Assembly (NCBI GenBank): GCA_016287975.1
Contig: JAEEXV010000062.1
Location: 1-46,710, forward strand
Origin: Lentisphaeria bacterium
GTDB taxonomy: Bacteria; Verrucomicrobiota; Lentisphaeria; Oligosphaerales; Oligosphaeraceae
Direction of reading: 5' to 3'
Length of the DNA stretch: 46,710 nt
Positions 1 to 7,208 of the stretch are shown piece by piece. Within the stretch, counting starts at the first letter, position 1; each line of letters starts with the position of its first letter. The position numbers were made by a program, and so were the translations under genes. The notes under the pieces are model-generated. The model saw nothing but the letters and a program-made list of their open reading frames with translations. It made no database searches and was not told the DNA's origin.

Positions 1-16
1 ATTTGTCCTTGTTCAT
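1..16 (-). CDS. Start of an unidentified gene leaving the left edge
   Basis: On the minus strand an ATG at 16-14 begins a frame reading Met-Asn-Lys-Asp-Lys that runs off the window. A strong Shine-Dalgarno, GGAGG (minus-strand reading of 22-26), sits 5 bases upstream. Only five codons are visible, so the product cannot be named. The spacing and ribosome site are the whole case for calling it a gene. It lies downstream of, and on the same strand as, the methyltransferase/nuclease pair, about 240 bases away. Confidence 0.4.
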
Positions 17-157
17 TGCAGCCTCCGTCCTGGCTGCAAAGATACTCGTTCAAATCGGTACGCACGAAAATCACTACGTAATCCTTTGATTTTTAGTTAG
101 ATTCAACCTCCTGTCTTTGTTTTTTGTGGGACACTAGTGAAATATAACAATGATTTG

Positions 158-253
158 CCAATGCGCCAGACCACTTCGGAACACTCTACCTCTCAACTGG
201 GAACAGAATGGAATGAACGCATGTATGACTTCGCAAAGCCATTGCCGGTTGTT
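158..253. repeat. Degenerate third copy of the araC-downstream element
   Basis: This stretch matches part of the 488-bp repeats at 3036-3523 and 4996-5483. The block ATGCGCCAGACCACTT is identical in all three. Further patches also align: CAACTGGG, GAATGAA, and a GTTGTTC just before the neighbouring stop codon. In every case the element lies directly downstream of a minus-strand gene: the DUF262-HNH gene here, araC or its fragment elsewhere. The rest of 17-258 holds no gene that I can support. Confidence 0.5.
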
Positions 254-258
254 CTTTT

Positions 259-1365
259 CTACTGGGCGCCCTTCTTGAGGTTGCAGTCGCGGCAGAGCAT
301 CTGGCAGTTGTCGGGGACAGTCTTGCCGCCCTTGCTCCAAGGTGTGATGTGGTCGGCATGCATTTCCGCGAAGTCGAAGGTTTTGCCGCAATAGATGCAG
401 CGGTGCTGCTGACGCTCGTAGGCGGCGTGTCTGTCGCGCTCGTCGAAGGCGCGGATGGAGAGTTTCTTTTCCTCGCCAGTCAGCAGATATTCATAGATGC
501 CGGACTTGCGGGTTACATCCTCGTCCCCCATCAGGCGTTGCACTTCTGCCTCCAGGGCCTTCGGATCCAGGTCGGTGCGCTTGCCGTGCCCGTTGTAGAG
601 CAGCCCCCACTCCAGCCCTTTCATCTCCTTCCGCTTCTTCGGGAAGATGGCCTGCACCCAGTCGATGACCGAGCGGAAGTAGTTCCACAGTTGCACCGCG
701 CTGGGGGCGTTCTGGTGTTCGGCCATGTAGCCCTCAATGGTCTTGCCCTCGGCGCTCGCCGCCCACCGGATGGCGGTCTGGAGATATTCCTGGCGGATGC
801 TCTCGCCTTTCAGATAGTCCCCCGCCAACGTCTGCGCCGCGCAGCCCGTCTTGGAGAAGTAGCGCTTAGCGTCGGCCGTCCACGGCCCGGCATAGACGGC
901 GTTGCGCAGTTCCTGGTCGGTGAGTTCCTCCCCCGCGATGTTGATGATGCGGAACCACTCCAACTTTTCTGAATCCGTCCCGTCGCAGACATAGACGAAG
1001 AGCGGATACTCCAGAATCCGGCGCTTCTGGTCGGCGGGGAGGTTGTAGAAATACTTTTCGTCCACGGAAAAACTCCCGTCGACATATTCGCACAGGGAGA
1101 TGGTGCGCTGCTGCCCGTCCATCACCTCGAAGCCCTCGCCGCCATCCGCCTGCTTCACCTTGCACCAGTAGATGACATTCAGCGGCAGACCCTTCATCAC
1201 CGTCCGGACGACCTCGTCACGCTGCCTGTCCTTGTACACGAACTCACGCTGGTAGCGCGGCCGGATGTCCAGCCGCCCGTCGTAGCCGACAACCCCTTCC
1301 TCCGCGTCGTTCACATACCCCGCGCACACCTCCCCCACCGTGACCTTCCGCTCCTCTATCTGCAT
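259..1365 (-). CDS. DUF262 and HNH endonuclease domain protein
   Basis: A 368-residue protein with an N-terminal DUF262 (ParB/Srx-like) domain carrying the DGQQR motif at residues 83-87. It ends in an HNH nuclease module at about 323-368: Cys-x2-Cys, HADH, then LCRDCN with a final KKG. The same partners occur in GmrSD/BrxU-type modification-dependent restriction enzymes, where DUF262 hydrolyses nucleotide and the HNH cuts DNA. That is family knowledge; the activity here is inferred. The ATG at 1365 has AGGAGGAG 7 bases upstream. This ribosome site lies inside the last codons of the methyltransferase, whose stop is only 4 bases away, so the two are an operon and probably translationally coupled. 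The likely job is restriction paired with the methylase. No HNH ligand is obviously missing. Confidence 0.85.
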   Translation of the reverse strand: MQIEERKVTVGEVCAGYVNDAEEGVVGYDGRLDIRPRYQREFVYKDRQRDEVVRTVMKGLPLNVIYWCKVKQADGGEGFEVMDGQQRTISLCEYVDGSFSVDEKYFYNLPADQKRRILEYPLFVYVCDGTDSEKLEWFRIINIAGEELTDQELRNAVYAGPWTADAKRYFSKTGCAAQTLAGDYLKGESIRQEYLQTAIRWAASAEGKTIEGYMAEHQNAPSAVQLWNYFRSVIDWVQAIFPKKRKEMKGLEWGLLYNGHGKRTDLDPKALEAEVQRLMGDEDVTRKSGIYEYLLTGEEKKLSIRAFDERDRHAAYERQQHRCIYCGKTFDFAEMHADHITPWSKGGKTVPDNCQMLCRDCNLKKGAQ

Positions 1366-1369
1366 TGAA

Positions 1370-2485
1370 CTACTCCTCCTGCGCCCCCTCCGGATGACGG
1401 TTGCGGATGACTATGCGATCATACAGACGAATCAATTGCGTGCCGCCATCGTCCAGGTAAAACCGATTTCCGCCCTTGATATATGTTTTTCCAGGCGGAA
1501 CACACTGCGCAATTGGCGTCGCCAAATCCAAACTATAACCCAAAATCTCAAACTGCTCCGGATTGAACTTGTCCATGAACGTGATGGGCACCCCCATAGC
1601 GCCGGCATAGTCGCAAGGAATTTCCGCTGTCTTCGCCACTTCTATACCTGGGTAGTTCACATACGTGGGATATGCCTCCGGCGAATAACGCCGCACCAGA
1701 ATCAACTCCTCGTGGCGTTGTTTTATATCAAGGTTCGTAAACCAACGTATGCCCTTTACCCGGATGTATTTTCTTCCTGTAGTCTCATCTATTCCGCAAC
1801 CAGATGCGTCCAGCGGATAATCGTCTGGGACAAAAAAAGCTCTGTCGCCAGAATGGATACTTGCGCCAATCCACATCTTGTTATTCATCAGAAGTGGAAA
1901 AATCTCCTTGCAAGAAATTTCATTGACATTTCCAATAATGATGAAGTGCTTCTGGTGTTGCACAAGAACTTCCAAATACTCGCGAAACAAACTGAACGGC
2001 GGGTTTGTGGCGACGATGTCGGCCTCGTCGAGGAGTGCGAGGCATTCGTCGGAACGGAAGTCGCCGTCGCCCTTCAGTTCGGTCAACTGGTTTTCCCCAG
2101 AGCGGAAGAGCGCGGCTACGTCGAGCATGTCGACGGCGCCGTCGCCGGTCTTGTCGTAGACGGTGGTGACGACCGCCTTGTAGGGGCGGCTTTTGGGAAC
2201 GGCGGCCTCGCCCTCCCCGTCGTAGAGCAGGAACTGCCGCCCTGCGATGGGCGACCCGTTGTAGCAGGTCGCGACGACCTTCTTGAGGCCGAGCCGGTTA
2301 AAGTTCAAGACGAAATACTTGAAGAAGTTGCTCTCAAATGGGTCGTCGCAGTTGCACAGGACGGTCTTACCCGCAAAGTGTGCGCGGTAGTGGCGCATTT
2401 CTTTTTCAATGTCGGCGAGCTGCGTGTAGAACTCGTCCTTCTTAGCTTTCGCGGCGGCATTCAGACCGGTGTTCTTGTTGGCCAT
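1370..2485 (-). CDS. EcoRI-family adenine-specific DNA methyltransferase
   Basis: A 371-residue protein starting MANKNTGLNAAAKAKKDEFY, typical of EcoRI-type N6-adenine methylases. CNCDDPFESNFF (residues 44-55) is the characteristic N-terminal block, and the catalytic motif IV is NPPF at 161-164 (ATNPPFSLF). It would methylate adenine in double-stranded DNA using S-adenosylmethionine. The frame is open up to 2782, but I chose the ATG at 2485 for two reasons: AGGAAG lies 8 bases upstream, and the family N-terminus begins there. The upstream extension is full of short repeats. It is the first gene of a two-gene unit with the DUF262-HNH nuclease. Its base composition is more AT-rich than the sugar genes, consistent with transfer. 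Confidence 0.9.
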   Translation of the reverse strand: MANKNTGLNAAAKAKKDEFYTQLADIEKEMRHYRAHFAGKTVLCNCDDPFESNFFKYFVLNFNRLGLKKVVATCYNGSPIAGRQFLLYDGEGEAAVPKSRPYKAVVTTVYDKTGDGAVDMLDVAALFRSGENQLTELKGDGDFRSDECLALLDEADIVATNPPFSLFREYLEVLVQHQKHFIIIGNVNEISCKEIFPLLMNNKMWIGASIHSGDRAFFVPDDYPLDASGCGIDETTGRKYIRVKGIRWFTNLDIKQRHEELILVRRYSPEAYPTYVNYPGIEVAKTAEIPCDYAGAMGVPITFMDKFNPEQFEILGYSLDLATPIAQCVPPGKTYIKGGNRFYLDDGGTQLIRLYDRIVIRNRHPEGAQEE

Positions 2486-2715
2486 GTCGATGACTTCCTG
2501 ATAGGTGGAGACAAGATGGGGGATAATATAGCCCGCGGCTTCCGCCCCGCCGAGGTCCTTGCCACACAACCGCGCCTGACATCGGCCACCGTCGCTTATC
2601 CACTGCTCCGCGAACACCTCCTCGTCCGAGGGGCGATACAGTGATCCCCAATCGGCTTGGTTCTGTAATAATATTGATGACACGCGATTCCTCACGAGGG
2701 GTGATTCCATCGTCA

Positions 2716-2795
2716 TTTCGCCATTTCGCCATGCGGGCTCAGCCGTCGTTTCGCCATTTCGCCAGGCTGGTTCCATCGCCATTTCGTCAGGCCGT
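2716..2795. repeat. Short direct repeats, unit about 33 bp
   Basis: Two exact copies of TTTCGCCATTTCGCCA are spaced 33 bases apart (2716-2731, 2749-2764). A shorter CCATCGCCATTTCG near 2773 is related. Within each copy TTTCGCCA is itself doubled. They lie upstream of the methyltransferase start and may mark slippage or a regulatory array. Confidence 0.6.
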
Positions 2796-2867
2796 CATGC
2801 CAGATTGTCTGCTTCACGAGTGATCATTGCCGATCCGCCTGGAAAAAGCGCGCTTGACGAAGCGGAC

Positions 2868-2983
2868 GTAGCCACGGCGTCCCGCCGTGGCAGGCGGGTG
2901 AGCCATACAGGGTTCGCAATCGGGCGGCGGTATCTTTCGCTGCGTCGCTCGTCGGGGCGACCACGGCGGGACGCCGTGGCTAC
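2868..2983. repeat. Paired palindromic (REP-like) repeats in inverted orientation
   Basis: A 23-base sequence at 2868-2890 recurs as its exact reverse complement at 2961-2983. Each arm contains its own hairpin, CCACGGCG-TCC-CGCCGTGG. An identical 23-base copy lies at 41655-41677, inside the exporter operon, so this is a dispersed family. Two inverted REP-type units with a 70-base middle resemble the bipartite elements mobilised by REP-associated transposases in other bacteria. No such transposase is in the window. Confidence 0.8.
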
Positions 2984-3035
2984 CATTTTCGGGGCGTTGA
3001 TTAGGCTATAGCCTACCTTCATGGGGAACAGCGCG

Positions 3036-3523
3036 TTGCCATATTGCCTCCGTTTTATTACCGAACGGGAATAATACGGCGCCATTCCATCCGTTTTCAA
3101 GTTTCTCGTTCCCGTTCGGGAATGGAAAAGACGGCCGTCGCCAAGCCACGGCAAAAAACAGCGCCGCTTGACTTTTCGGATCCATGTGAAAGCATACCCC
3201 TGTTTTTCCCATGCGCCAGACCACTTTGGAGCCTCACAACAGGGCATAAAGTGGGAATGAAAGCGCCCCCTGCCTGACGCCGAAATAGCCACAGTTGTTC
3301 ACTTTTCGCGGGAACGCTGGCGGTAGTGCCGCGGGGCGAGGCTGGTGTGCTTCCTGAACCAGGCGGAGAACTGGAACTCGTTGGCGAAGCCGAGCCAGTC
3401 GGCGATGATGCGGATCTGCTCGTCAGTGTTTGCGAGGTAGCGTGAGGCCGCGTCGAGGCGCAGGCGGGTGTGGTAGGCCTTGGGGGTGCACTTCCAGGCG
3501 GCGGTGAAGACGCGCATGACCTG
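3036..3523. repeat. Left 488-bp direct repeat flanking hipBA
   Basis: Nearly identical to 4996-5483, with a constant offset of 1960. Two compensating single-base indels lie in A and T runs, and there are only a handful of substitutions. It contains a copy of the hipB promoter region and start codon (ATG at 3042-3040, then a frame that stops after seven codons), the araC downstream spacer, and the last 75 or so codons of araC. Compared with the right copy, the -10 box has changed from TATATT to CGTATT. Confidence 0.95.
3299..3523 (-). pseudogene. Truncated araC 3' fragment (duplicate)
   Basis: This encodes only the C-terminal helix-turn-helix half of an AraC regulator: VMRVFTAAWKCTPKAYHTRL through the final RHYRQRSREK. 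It is almost identical to the end of the intact araC at 5259-6119, with one visible change (FRKH for FKKH). Homology stops abruptly at 3523, 19 bases from the hipA stop codon. The frame upstream is antisense or out-of-frame hipA sequence, so there is no natural start. It is a by-product of the 488-bp duplication and not expected to be a functional regulator. Confidence 0.85.
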
Positions 3524-3542
3524 TCGGTTCGATTCATCCAAA

Positions 3543-4772
3543 TCATACGGACAACTGCGCAAGGCGATCTTCAATGCCGCGCTGGATCTTGCCATACACC
3601 TCGGCAGGATGGTGTCGGGACAGTTCCCCCATGACTTTGGCCAGCGTTGAAGTGATTCGCTTCCCTACTTTTGCAAGTTCCAGATCTATCACTTTTTCCG
3701 ATATTCCCGCCTTCTGCCCCATACGGACGAACTTTCCGTGCGTTATCCAGCGGAAGTTGTATTCCTTTTCGATTCTCATTGCCAATTTTGCGGCAAGATT
3801 GGGATAGACGGTCGTTGAAAGCAGATCGTAGGCGGGAGCAAGTCCAGCCCTGCCATTGCGGTAGATGACCGAAAAGTTTTTTGCATGGGCATCCCCGTTT
3901 CCAATCAGAAAGCAAAAAATGATTTGGTCAAGAAACGCGATGGTGTCGGCGGCCGAAAGTTCCATCCGACGCATCAGGTCGAAACAAGTTGGAAGTCCAG
4001 GCCCCCCCTCAGACTCATATTTGAACTTTGGATCGACCCCAAGCAATTGGCAGAAGTCTTCTTGATGCAGGCGTCGCCAGAAGCCGTCGATCTTCTCTCG
4101 GTCATAGCGTTCCACCACATAATACGGAACGCCTTTTATCACCAGGATACCACATTCCGCCACGCGCAGTCCGCAGGCCTTGGCAAGTTTCATGCAGAAA
4201 CATTCGTTGTGCACACTTTCTGGGAAGCGCTCAACGCCAGGCTTGATGATATGGGTGGAAGGCGTGCCGTTCAAAGGGAGGAGGATTCGGCCTTTCTCCA
4301 CGCAGGCCACCAGTTTGTCCTGCGCCCCCGCGCCTGAAATGTGGAAATCCTTCGCCCCGATGTTGAGTGGACGCTCCGCAAGATGGGTCAGGACATCGGA
4401 CGCCTCTTCTTCTGAAAGGAGGCGGTAACGCGGGCGGACGGGCTCCACTGGCGTCTTGTCAGGCACGAACATGGCAACCGCCCCCGCACAGTCCTCGCCT
4501 ATTGCTTGAAGAAGGCCGAAGATGTTCTCAGGGGACAGCCCCAGAATCTCCGCGATTTTCACGCGAATGCCTTCGTCGGGAAGAAGATTGGAAAAGAATG
4601 GCATGATGGCTTCTTCGGGAAAAGCCTCCATGCGGACTGGCAAGGAAAATGAGAGCGGTTCACAATTGGGCAAAGCACAGTATTCCAGGTCATAGCGGAA
4701 TGACAACCGTCCGTTGTCCAAGGACAGGATGCCGACCTTTCGTCCATGCAGAAAGACATTCAGCGCAGGCAT
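3543..4772 (-). CDS. hipA: HipA serine/threonine kinase toxin
   Basis: A 409-residue HipA-family kinase. An N-terminal Couple_hipA-like region (about 1-110) is followed by the kinase-like fold. Landmarks are SGAGAQDKL near 158 (the mobile phosphate-binding loop of HipA), VVERYDR, the catalytic-loop GNGDAHAKNFSV near 305, and the metal-binding AYDLLST. In E. coli, HipA phosphorylates glutamyl-tRNA synthetase and induces dormancy; the same role here is inferred. Full length compares with about 440 residues for E. coli HipA, and no catalytic residue seems lost. The start ATG shares one base with the hipB stop (TGATG), so the two are translationally coupled. The module lies between two 488-bp direct repeats. 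Confidence 0.93.
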   Translation of the reverse strand: MPALNVFLHGRKVGILSLDNGRLSFRYDLEYCALPNCEPLSFSLPVRMEAFPEEAIMPFFSNLLPDEGIRVKIAEILGLSPENIFGLLQAIGEDCAGAVAMFVPDKTPVEPVRPRYRLLSEEEASDVLTHLAERPLNIGAKDFHISGAGAQDKLVACVEKGRILLPLNGTPSTHIIKPGVERFPESVHNECFCMKLAKACGLRVAECGILVIKGVPYYVVERYDREKIDGFWRRLHQEDFCQLLGVDPKFKYESEGGPGLPTCFDLMRRMELSAADTIAFLDQIIFCFLIGNGDAHAKNFSVIYRNGRAGLAPAYDLLSTTVYPNLAAKLAMRIEKEYNFRWITHGKFVRMGQKAGISEKVIDLELAKVGKRITSTLAKVMGELSRHHPAEVYGKIQRGIEDRLAQLSV

Positions 4773-5002
4773 CAGTCATTCTCCCAGCGGTTGAAAATAT
4801 ACAGCCCGAGGCCAAGGGCATTCAGCACATCCAGGAGTTTCTGAAGTTGAATCGTCCCTTTGCCGTTCTCCAAGTCCGAAATGAAGCGTGTCCCGACAGA
4901 GGCCAGCCCCGCCAAAACCACCTGCGAGACGTGCTGTTCTTTCCGAACCGCCCGTATCAGCGCACCGACTTCAACCGCCGTCTGTAACTTCACCTTTGCC
5001 AT
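4772..5002 (-). CDS. hipB: HipB-like XRE antitoxin
   Basis: A 76-residue helix-turn-helix protein of the Cro/C1 type. The HTH core runs from VGALIRAVRKEQHVSQ to GTRFISDLENGKGTIQ (about residues 12-57). The short C-terminal tail ends LGLYIFNRWEND. As first gene of hipBA it should neutralise HipA and repress its own promoter. The ATG at 5002 follows GGAGG by 5 bases. A -35 TTGAAA and -10 TATATT with 16-base spacing lie upstream, with two palindromes centred on CCG/CGG around them. The right direct repeat begins seven bases inside this gene, so a second copy of its start survives at 3042. Confidence 0.92.
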   Translation of the reverse strand: MAKVKLQTAVEVGALIRAVRKEQHVSQVVLAGLASVGTRFISDLENGKGTIQLQKLLDVLNALGLGLYIFNRWEND

Positions 5003-5483
5003 ATTGCCTCCGTTTTATTACCGAACGGGAATAATATAGCACCATTCCATCCGTTTTCAAGTTTCTCGTTCCCGTTCGGGAATGGAAAAGACGGCCGTCG
5101 CCAAGCCACGGCAAAAAAACAGCGCCGCTTGACTTTTCGGATCCATGTGAAAGCATACCCCTGTTTTCCCATGCGCCAGACCACTTTGGAGCCTCACAAC
5201 TGGGCATAAAGTGGGAATGAAAGCGCCCCCTGCCTGACGCCGAAATAGCCACAGTTGTTCACTTTTCGCGGGAACGCTGGCGGTAGTGCCGCGGGGCGAG
5301 GCTGGTGTGCTTCTTGAACCAGGCGGAGAACTGGAACTCGTTGGCGAAGCCGAGCCAGTCGGCGATGATGCGGATCTGCTCGTCGGTGTTTGCGAGGTAG
5401 CGTGAGGCCGCGTCGAGGCGCAGGCGGGTGTGGTAGGCCTTGGGGGTGCACTTCCAGGCGGCGGTGAAGACGCGCATGACCTG
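4996..5483. repeat. Right 488-bp direct repeat flanking hipBA
   Basis: Partner of 3036-3523. It spans the first codons and promoter of hipB, the spacer, and the last quarter of the intact araC gene. The 1472 bases between the two copies are exactly hipBA plus 19 bases. Confidence 0.95.
5021..5082 (-). promoter_or_regulatory. hipBA promoter with two palindromic operator candidates
   Basis: Read on the minus strand: -35 TTGAAA (5060-5055), 16 bases, -10 TATATT (5038-5033), then GGAGG and the hipB ATG. One palindrome, TTCCCGTTCGGGAA, lies at 5069-5082 just upstream of -35. A second, with the same CCG-2-CGG core and AATA/TATT flanks, lies around 5017-5034 and overlaps the -10 and start point. 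Such placement fits HipB autorepression, but binding is inferred. Confidence 0.65.
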
Positions 5484-6119
5484 GGCGGGCGACTTGGCCG
5501 CGCCCTCCGCCAGGGCGGCCAGGGAATACGGACGGCGCCAGTGCGTGTCGAGGTAGTCGCGCAGTTCCTGGGCGAGCTGCATGGCGGGCGTGTCGGGCGG
5601 CGATTTGGCGCGGATCCCTGCGATGGCCGCGAAGATGCGGGTGAGCTGCGCGGCGAACTCGACGGGCGTCCCAGGTGGGCAGTCGCGCACCAGGGCGAGC
5701 CCCTGGCGGAACATCTCCTGGAGATTGGCGCCAGGCAGGTAGATCACGCCGTCGAGGTGATAGCAGGCGACCAGGGCGTCGACAAACTCCCCCTGGATAT
5801 TGAACCAGATCTTCTCCCATGGATTCGCGCGGTCGGTCGAATACTGGTTGGGGATTTCGGCTGGCAGCAGATAGACGTCCCCCGCACGCGGACGCACGTG
5901 GTGCCCCGCGACATCCAGGCGGCCCTCGCCCGCCAGGATGCATTCGAGGACATAGTAGTGCGCCCCCTCGCGCCGATGGATGCGGTAGGCGGGATCGCGC
6001 AGGGTGATGCCCGCGGAGCACAGGGTGAAGGGCAACTGCTCCTGCACATGGGGCGGAAGGATCCACAGGTTCTCGCGGAACGGGGTGCCAGGCGGGCGTT
6101 GGATGATTTCGCGCTTCAT
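5259..6119 (-). CDS. AraC-family transcriptional regulator, cassette 1
   Basis: A 286-residue regulator. The N-terminal cupin-like sensing domain (about 1-170) has the pattern CILAGEGRLDVAGHHVRPRAGDVYLLPAEIPNQY, abbreviated here to its start and end. Two AraC helix-turn-helix motifs follow (about 185-280), with IIADWLGFANEFQFSAWFKK as the second. It presumably binds a sugar and activates the divergent GH operon starting at 6168/6189. The intergenic gap is only about 50-70 bases. There is no obvious Shine-Dalgarno before the ATG at 6119. Its last 75 codons are duplicated at 3299-3523. Confidence 0.92.
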   Translation of the reverse strand: MKREIIQRPPGTPFRENLWILPPHVQEQLPFTLCSAGITLRDPAYRIHRREGAHYYVLECILAGEGRLDVAGHHVRPRAGDVYLLPAEIPNQYSTDRANPWEKIWFNIQGEFVDALVACYHLDGVIYLPGANLQEMFRQGLALVRDCPPGTPVEFAAQLTRIFAAIAGIRAKSPPDTPAMQLAQELRDYLDTHWRRPYSLAALAEGAAKSPAQVMRVFTAAWKCTPKAYHTRLRLDAASRYLANTDEQIRIIADWLGFANEFQFSAWFKKHTSLAPRHYRQRSREK

Positions 6120-6167
6120 GAGCAGATTTGATATGTATTTGTCAGATTAGACATTCTATTTTAGTGG

Positions 6168-7205
6168 ATGTTGAGTATAATATATGACATGACAGCAAAA
6201 TCGGCAACTCAATCCGAATGGGGCGCGTGGGGCTTCGGCGCGAACTTCCTGCCAAGCGACGCGGTCAACCAGCTGGAGATGTGGCAGGCGGAGACCTTTT
6301 CGCCGACCCGCATCGACCGCGAACTGGGCTGGGCGGAGGCGATCGGGATGACCTTGATGCGCGTCTACCTGCACGACCTGGCGTACGCCCAGGATCCCGC
6401 AGGCTTCCTGGGACGCGTGGAGCGCTATCTGGAAATCGCCGCGCGGCACGGCATCCGCACCGCCCTGGTCTTCTTCGACGACTGCTGGCTCCCGCGCCCG
6501 CGGACAGGCGCGCAGCCGCCGCCAAAGCCCTGCACCCACAATTCGGGATGGGTGCAGTCGCCAGGCGAGGAGACGCTCGCGCACCCCGAGGAATGGGGCC
6601 GCCTCAGGCGCTATGTGCAGGAGGTCCTGCGCCAGTTCGGGAAGGACGGGCGCGTCTTCCTGTGGGACCTCTACAACGAGCCCCAGCCCTTCCCGAGGGG
6701 CGGGACGGGCGGCAATCCGCTCCTGCCCCTGGTCTTCGAATGGGCGCGGGAAGCCGCGCCGACGCAGCCGCTCACGGTCGACGTCTGGACCTGGGCGCCA
6801 GAACAGTCCGCCATCAACCGCCTGGCCCTGGCGCAGTCGGACGTGGTGTCCTTCCACTGCTACGGCCGTCCCGAGGTGCTGCGGAACCAGGTGGAGGTCT
6901 TCCGATTCCTCGCGGAGGGACGCCCCGTGGTCTGCACCGAATACATGGCCCGCACCAACGGCTCCACCTTCGCGGAGTGCCTGCCGATCCTGCGGAAGGC
7001 GGGCGTCCCCGCCATCAACTGGGGCCTTGTCGCGGGCAAGTCCAACACCATCTACCCGTATGGCTGGACCCCCGAAAAGGGCCGCCCTCCCCAGTGGTTC
7101 CACGATGTCTTCCAACCCGACGGCACCCTCCTCTATCCAGAGGAACGGAAAGTCTTCCAAAACGCCACCCATCCCAGTCAACCCACCCCAAAAAAGGAGC
7201 AGTAA
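6168..7205 (+). CDS. GH5-like cytoplasmic glycoside hydrolase
   Basis: Up to 345 residues of TIM-barrel glycosidase resembling the cellulase (GH5-like, clan GH-A) family. The acid/base glutamate is in FLWDLYNEP (near 165). The nucleophile is probably in VVCTEYMAR (near 260), and HCYGRPE matches the conserved strand-6/7 histidine. There is no signal peptide, so it should act inside the cell on imported oligosaccharides. The start is ambiguous: ATG 6168, or ATG 6189 (MTAKSATQ), which lies just after a TATAAT box. Neither has a good ribosome site. It is the first gene of cassette 1, followed after 3 bases by the pseudopilin gene. The substrate cannot be told from sequence. Confidence 0.85.
   Translation: MLSIIYDMTAKSATQSEWGAWGFGANFLPSDAVNQLEMWQAETFSPTRIDRELGWAEAIGMTLMRVYLHDLAYAQDPAGFLGRVERYLEIAARHGIRTALVFFDDCWLPRPRTGAQPPPKPCTHNSGWVQSPGEETLAHPEEWGRLRRYVQEVLRQFGKDGRVFLWDLYNEPQPFPRGGTGGNPLLPLVFEWAREAAPTQPLTVDVWTWAPEQSAINRLALAQSDVVSFHCYGRPEVLRNQVEVFRFLAEGRPVVCTEYMARTNGSTFAECLPILRKAGVPAINWGLVAGKSNTIYPYGWTPEKGRPPQWFHDVFQPDGTLLYPEERKVFQNATHPSQPTPKKEQ
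6176..6181 (+). promoter_or_regulatory. Perfect TATAAT box before the GH5-like gene
   Basis: TATAAT lies in the short araC/GH intergenic region, 7 bases before the ATG at 6189. No clear -35 is present at the right distance, as expected for an activator-dependent promoter. If used, the message would be nearly leaderless at 6189, and the ATG at 6168 could not be the start. Confidence 0.35.
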
Positions 7206-7208
7206 TTC

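Larger units (their letters stand above)
2486..3035. other. Gene-free repeat-rich stretch upstream of the methyltransferase
   Basis: I see no convincing gene here. The methyltransferase frame stays open to 2782 and could conceivably extend the protein, but its far end encodes a twice-repeated EPAWRNGE peptide made by DNA repeats. TTTCGCCATTTCGCCA occurs at 2716-2731 and 2749-2764, with a partial third copy near 2780. The right half holds the inverted palindrome pair at 2868-2983. The far right end (3036 onward) joins the duplicated hipB promoter segment. Confidence 0.5.

Noticed and set aside
2486..2782. Longer N-terminus for the EcoRI-type methylase
   Set aside because: The family start and a good ribosome site are at 2485; the extension includes DNA-repeat-encoded duplicated peptides. 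It cannot be fully excluded.
3097..3595. Small minus-strand frames across the hipA end and left repeat as real genes
   Set aside because: They combine out-of-frame hipA sequence with the araC fragment and have no independent start signals.
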